Assembly (NCBI RefSeq): GCF_030824335.1
Contig: NZ_JAVBXX010000044.1
Location: forward strand, 26,897-90,896
From: Azonexus sp.
Lineage (GTDB): Bacteria; Pseudomonadota; Gammaproteobacteria; Burkholderiales; Rhodocyclaceae
Direction: 5' to 3'
DNA: 64,000 nt
Positions 60,270-64,000 of this stretch are shown here, piece after piece (positions within the stretch are counted from its first letter, which is position 1; the number at the start of each line of letters is the position of its first letter). Below the pieces are notes generated by a model. The model was not told the DNA's origin, searched no databases, and worked only from the letters and a program-made list of their open reading frames with translations. A program made the translations under genes and the position numbers.

Positions 60270-62278
60270 CCTTGCCGCCGATGCTTTCTGTTACTGATCT
60301 TCGCCTCGGTTTCGTCGCCGGCCGGCAGACGCTGCTTGCGGTCGACGGCATTTCATTCACTATTTCGCGCGGCGAAACCTTCGCGCTGCTTGGCGAATCC
60401 GGTTGCGGCAAGTCGGCCACCGCGCAGGGGCTGATGCGGCTATTGCCGAGTGCCGGACGCATTGCCGGTGGCTCGGTCAGCCTCGATGGCGAGGATCTGC
60501 TGGCGCTGCCGGAAGCCGAGATGCGCACTTGGCGCGGGCGGCGCATGGCGATGATCTTCCAGGAGCCGGCGACCAGCCTGAACCCGGTGCTCACCGTCGG
60601 TCGCCAGATCGGCGAAGTGCTTGAACGCCACCTTGGCCTTGCCGGTGTGGCAGCGACCGAGCGCATGCTCGACCTGTTGCGTCAGGTCGGCATTGCCGAT
60701 CCTGAGCGGCGTTTGGCGGAATATCCCTTCCAGTTGTCCGGCGGCATGAAGCAACGGGTGATGATCGCCATCGCGCTGGCCGGCGAGCCGGAACTGCTGA
60801 TCGCCGACGAACCGACGACAGCGCTCGACGTGACCGTGCAGGCGCAGATCCTCGATTTATTGGCCAAATTGCAGGTCGACCGCGGCATGGGCATGCTGCT
60901 GATCACCCACGACCTCGGCGTCGTCGCCCGCATGGCGCACCGCATCGGCGTCATGTACGCCGGCGAGCTGGTCGAGGTGGCGAGTCGTGAAGATTTTTTC
61001 ACGGCACCCGCGCATCCCTACACGCAGGCCTTGTTTGCCGCACTGCCGGAAGTCTCGCGGCGTGGCGCGGCACTGATCACGATTCCCGGCCAGGTGCCGT
61101 CGCTGGCGGCGATGCCGGCCGGCTGCCGTTTCGCCGAGCGTTGTCCGCAGGTGATGCCGGTGTGTCGCGAGCAGTCGCCTGAGTGGCGCGAGGCGACAGC
61201 CGGACATGCGGTGCGCTGCCATTGGCAAAGTGCCCTTGGTGAATCCGCACTGCCGGTCGTTTCTGCGGTCAACGATGCTGTCGGGCAAGAAACTGTCGGC
61301 AACTTGCTCGATGTCGCTGACCTCAAGGTGCATTTTCCGATCCGTAAAGGCATTCTGCAGCGGACCGTCGGCCACGTTTTTGCGGTCGACGGCGTGTCGT
61401 TGGCCATTTCACCGGGCCGTACGCTGGCATTGGTCGGCGAATCCGGTTGCGGCAAGACGACAGTCGGCAAGGCGTTATTGCAGTTGATTCCACCCACGGC
61501 TGGCAGTGTCCGCTTGACGGACAGGGAACTTGTCGGCATGGCGGCAAAGCCCCTGCGTGCGGCGCGGCGCCACATGCAGATGGTTTTTCAGGACCCGTTC
61601 GCTTCGCTGAATCCGCGCTTGCGGGTGGGGGAAATCATTGCCGAAGGGATGAGCGCCTTCCGTCTGCCTGGTCAGCTAGCCAGCGATGTTGAAACCCGTG
61701 AGCGGGCGGTGGTCGCGCTGCTCGATCGGGTGGGGTTGCCGGCGACAGCGGTCGACCGCTATCCGCACGAGTTTTCCGGTGGTCAGCGCCAGCGCATCGC
61801 CATCGCCCGTGCGCTGGCCGTGCTGCCCGAACTCCTGATTTGCGACGAGCCGACTTCCGCGCTCGATGTGTCGGTGCAGGCGCAGATACTCAACCTGTTG
61901 AAGCAATTGCAGGCTGAACTGGGGGTTGCCTACCTGTTCATCACGCACAATTTCGCCGTGGTCGAATACCTGGCGCACGATGTCGCGGTGATGTATCTCG
62001 GGCGTATCGTTGAGCGGGGCAGGGCTGAAGAGGTACTTCAGCATGCCCGTCATCCTTATACGCAAGCTTTGTTGTCGGCAGTGCCTCAGCCCCGGCTTGA
62101 GGCCGACAATGGCGCCAAGCGCATCCGCCTGCCGGGTGAAACTCCATCACCGGCGAATCCGCCGTCCGGTTGCCATTTTCATCCGCGTTGTCCGAAGGCG
62201 ACGGATCTTTGTCGTGAGCGTTATCCGGAATCGACCGCTGTTGGAACGCATGTGGTCAATTGCCACTGGCCGGGCTAG
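60266..62278 (+). CDS. Fused dual ATP-binding protein of a peptide-type ABC transporter (DppD-DppF fusion, YejF/GsiA-like)
   Basis: 670 residues with two complete ATPases. Domain 1 (about 6-270): Walker A GESGCGKSA, signature LSGGMKQRV, LLIADEPTTALD. Domain 2 (about 350-610): GESGCGKTT, FSGGQRQRIAIARAL, LLICDEPTSALD. Each is followed by the Cys-containing oligopeptide C-terminal motif (CRFAERCPQ and CHFHPRCPKATDLC). It serves the two permeases at 56889-59284. Start ATG 60266 overlaps the nucleotidyltransferase stop. Confidence 0.93.
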   Translation: MTLPPMLSVTDLRLGFVAGRQTLLAVDGISFTISRGETFALLGESGCGKSATAQGLMRLLPSAGRIAGGSVSLDGEDLLALPEAEMRTWRGRRMAMIFQEPATSLNPVLTVGRQIGEVLERHLGLAGVAATERMLDLLRQVGIADPERRLAEYPFQLSGGMKQRVMIAIALAGEPELLIADEPTTALDVTVQAQILDLLAKLQVDRGMGMLLITHDLGVVARMAHRIGVMYAGELVEVASREDFFTAPAHPYTQALFAALPEVSRRGAALITIPGQVPSLAAMPAGCRFAERCPQVMPVCREQSPEWREATAGHAVRCHWQSALGESALPVVSAVNDAVGQETVGNLLDVADLKVHFPIRKGILQRTVGHVFAVDGVSLAISPGRTLALVGESGCGKTTVGKALLQLIPPTAGSVRLTDRELVGMAAKPLRAARRHMQMVFQDPFASLNPRLRVGEIIAEGMSAFRLPGQLASDVETRERAVVALLDRVGLPATAVDRYPHEFSGGQRQRIAIARALAVLPELLICDEPTSALDVSVQAQILNLLKQLQAELGVAYLFITHNFAVVEYLAHDVAVMYLGRIVERGRAEEVLQHARHPYTQALLSAVPQPRLEADNGAKRIRLPGETPSPANPPSGCHFHPRCPKATDLCRERYPESTAVGTHVVNCHWPG

Positions 62279-62340
62279 TCTGCTGTTTCGTTGCCGTTTT
62301 GTAGCCGCCTGACCGTTGGCGCAAGGTGTGATTTGAGAGA

Positions 62341-63756
62341 TTATTTCCGGCTAGCCGATTTTTTCGTGGGTTTAGGCGGGGTGGCTTTGGCCTTGGTGGT
62401 GACCTTCTGCCGGATATTTTTCGGACTTGCCTGACTGGCCTTTCCTGCGCCTTTTCTATTGATTTCCCTGGCGCCGCCTTTTTGCTTCTTCGCACGCGGT
62501 TTGGGTTCAGGTTGAATGATCACCGGTGACGATTCCATACCCAGCATGCGTTGCAGGCTTTCCGTGTTGCCATTGCCCGGCACCAGCAGCCTGGACCCGG
62601 CAGCCAGACGGACATTGCCGGGCAAGCCGTTGGCCTTGATCAACTCGCTGGCTGAAATGCCGAAACGGGCGGCAATTTCATTGACCCTTTCGCCGGCGTT
62701 GACCGCGTAGGCCTGCCACTGTGTCAGTGGTTCATCGTGGTTGCCGAGGTTTTCCGTGAAGGTCTCCAGACGGTCTGCCGGCAAGACCACCGGTGTGTCT
62801 GGTTTGATGATCGGGCGGTTGTGCGATGGGTTTAGCTGGCGAAACTCTTCCAGTGACATATTGGCCAGGCGGGCTGCCGTCTTTACGTCCATCGGGCGTC
62901 GTGTGGCTGCTGTCACCAGGTAGGTTTCGTTCTGGATGTGCGGCAAGCCAAGGCGCTGAAATGTTTCCGGGTTGCCCAGAATGTTCTTCAGGGCTTGCAA
63001 CTTTGGGACGTAATGCCGGGTTTCATTCGGCATCGTCAGGTTGGGGTAATCGGTCGGCAGGCCGCGCGCTTCGTTTTTCTCGATGGCGCGTTTGACTGCG
63101 CCTTCACCCCAGTTGTATGAAGCCAGCGCCAGGTGCCAGTCGCCGTGCATGTCGTAGATCGTTTGCAGGTAGTCGAGGGCGGCGCTGGTCGAGGCCATGA
63201 CATCACGTCGCTCGTCCTGCCACCAGTTTTGCTGCAGGTTGAAACGCTTGCCGGTGGCCGGGATGAACTGCCAAAGTCCGGAGGCCGCTGCCGGCGAATG
63301 CGCCATCGGATTGAATGAACTTTCAACCATTGGCAGCAACGCCAGTTCGGTCGGCATGCCCCGAATTTCCAGTTCTTCGATAATGTGATGCAGATAGGGC
63401 CGACTGCGTTCGATCATCCGGCGCAAGGCTTCCGGTCGGTTTTGATACCACTGCTGGTAATGCAGCACCAGATCGCTATTCAGGTTGGTCATGGCAAAGC
63501 CATGCCGAATTCTTTCCCACAGATCGTTGGTGCGCAGCGTCAGGTCAATATTGATCGGCAGTTCCGGCGGTGGCTTGATTTCATGAATACTCAGCCCATC
63601 GGCCGAAACGGCTTGTATCTGGGGGGAAGGAAGAATCAATAGCTGTCGCTGCAACTCGAGATCAGCATTGGCCGGGTTGCCTAGTCCGAGCGCACATGCA
63701 CCAAGACATATTCCGGCAAGACGGCGAAGTGCCGACTGAACGTTACGATGCGGCAT
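62341..63756 (-). CDS. mltD: Membrane-bound lytic murein transglycosylase D-like with LysM
   Basis: 471 residues from ATG 63756, GGAG upstream; a TTG at 63771 is alternative. Signal peptide ends near NPANAD. The SLT domain has ELALLPMVESSFNP (catalytic Glu near 147), AASGLWQFIPATG and ASYNWGEGAVKRAI. One LysM at about 350-395 (YAVNAGERVNEIAARFG...ANGLPG). The C-terminal ~70 residues are Lys-rich, an unusual basic tail. It cleaves peptidoglycan glycan strands. Convergent with the ABC gene without a clear terminator. Confidence 0.93.
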   Translation of the reverse strand: MPHRNVQSALRRLAGICLGACALGLGNPANADLELQRQLLILPSPQIQAVSADGLSIHEIKPPPELPINIDLTLRTNDLWERIRHGFAMTNLNSDLVLHYQQWYQNRPEALRRMIERSRPYLHHIIEELEIRGMPTELALLPMVESSFNPMAHSPAAASGLWQFIPATGKRFNLQQNWWQDERRDVMASTSAALDYLQTIYDMHGDWHLALASYNWGEGAVKRAIEKNEARGLPTDYPNLTMPNETRHYVPKLQALKNILGNPETFQRLGLPHIQNETYLVTAATRRPMDVKTAARLANMSLEEFRQLNPSHNRPIIKPDTPVVLPADRLETFTENLGNHDEPLTQWQAYAVNAGERVNEIAARFGISASELIKANGLPGNVRLAAGSRLLVPGNGNTESLQRMLGMESSPVIIQPEPKPRAKKQKGGAREINRKGAGKASQASPKNIRQKVTTKAKATPPKPTKKSASRK

Positions 63757-63847
63757 GAACTGATGCTCCAAGCATGAACGGGGGCGACCAAACCGCTAAT
63801 TATAACCGGGTGAGAGGTAGCGCCCGTGATTGCGTAGGCAGAAAAAC

Positions 63848-63873
63848 AAAAACCCGGCCGGAGCCGGGTTTTT
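63848..63873 (-). terminator. Rho-independent terminator after tRNA-Asp
   Basis: On the minus strand AAAAACCCGGC, short loop and GCCGGGTTTTT-type complement with T-run; the stem is CCCGGC/GCCGGG around GGA. It ends the tRNA-Glu/tRNA-Asp transcript 9 bases past the CCA. Confidence 0.85.
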
Positions 63874-63881
63874 GAAAAGGT

Positions 63882-63958
63882 TGGCGGAGTGGACGGGGCT
63901 CGAACCCGCGACCCCCGGCGTGACAGGCCGGTATTCTAACCAACTGAACTACCACTCC
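63882..63958 (-). tRNA. tRNA-Asp (GTC)
   Basis: 77 bases including encoded CCA (63882-63884). Acceptor GGAGTGG pairs CCACTCC, discriminator G, D-arm GTTC...GAAT, anticodon stem-loop CCTGTCACG with anticodon GTC, and T-arm GCGGG-TTCGAGC-CCCGT. It is the standard bacterial tRNA-Asp. Confidence 0.97.
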
Positions 63959-63989
63959 GCACTTAAAACTGTGCTTACTACCAAATTCT

Positions 63990-64000
63990 TGGCGTCCCCA
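63990..64000 (-). tRNA. tRNA-Glu, 3' end only (runs off the window)
   Basis: On the minus strand the last 11 bases are TGGGGAC, discriminator G and CCA, matching the 3' acceptor end of bacterial tRNA-Glu, whose GTCCCCA start would lie outside. A tRNA-Glu/tRNA-Asp tandem is common in proteobacteria. Only the end can be seen. Confidence 0.65.

Overview
The window is a GC-rich stretch (roughly 60-65 % G+C by eye) with tightly packed, often 1-4 bp overlapping genes. It carries a respiratory set typical of denitrifying Betaproteobacteria: cydABX-cydDC, RegB/RegA, cNor-type norCB, and a Sec-exported clade II (atypical) nosZ followed by two cytochromes c, nosB, nosD, nosG, nosH, nosF, nosL and nosY. 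This best fits a Rhodocyclales bacterium near Dechloromonas/Azonexus. That placement is inference from gene content and order; no 16S rRNA is present.

Layout. 1-4618 (minus): ECF sigma, FecR, an STN-domain TonB receptor and a Tat-exported serine hydrolase cut by the window edge. 4702-11012 (minus): cydA-cydB-cydX-cydD-cydC. 11013-13205: a control region rich in RegA-type sites, then regB-regA (plus). 13298-21301 (plus): one long, overlapping gene series with a 59-residue membrane peptide, a SCO protein, an FtsX/LolD-like ABC pair, a polytopic protein with a CxxC motif, a TlpA-like lipoprotein, small metal-binding proteins and a Cu+-type P1B ATPase. 21487-28086 (plus): a second metal-handling block with a DUF4198-like protein, a NapH/NosR-type ferredoxin, two SafE/CcdA-like membrane proteins, a TonB receptor and two tandem NosL proteins. 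28429-32614: diguanylate cyclase, YfiR-type periplasmic protein and TonB receptor. 32617-37063 (minus): Crp/Fnr regulator, norQ, norF, norE, norB, norC. 37154-40215 (minus): two SCO proteins and three unknown exported proteins. 40566-51214 (plus): the nos cluster plus a TlpA-like protein. 51254-56790: a BASS transporter, a hybrid histidine kinase, dctA and two small proteins. 56889-62278: a peptide-type ABC transporter with a nucleotidyltransferase/partner pair inserted in it. 62341-64000 (minus): MltD-like transglycosylase, tRNA-Asp and the 3' end of tRNA-Glu.

How it works together. Nitric oxide and nitrous oxide reduction and cytochrome bd need redox control, and NosZ (and other copper enzymes) needs copper delivered to the envelope. 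The window links the two. A GCGAC-N5-GNCGC motif matching published RegA/RegR boxes recurs upstream of cydA/regB, the SCO-ABC-P1B operon, the DUF4198 operon, the NosL pair, nosZ and the STN receptor. FNR/DNR-type boxes sit near -41.5 of inferred promoters of norC and the second nos cytochrome, and a perfect one precedes the DUF4198 operon. The metal inventory is redundant: three SCO, three NosL, two TlpA-like proteins, one P1B ATPase and three TonB receptors. The least explained module is the 13298-21301 operon. No norD or nosR was found, and there are no IS elements or CRISPR arrays.
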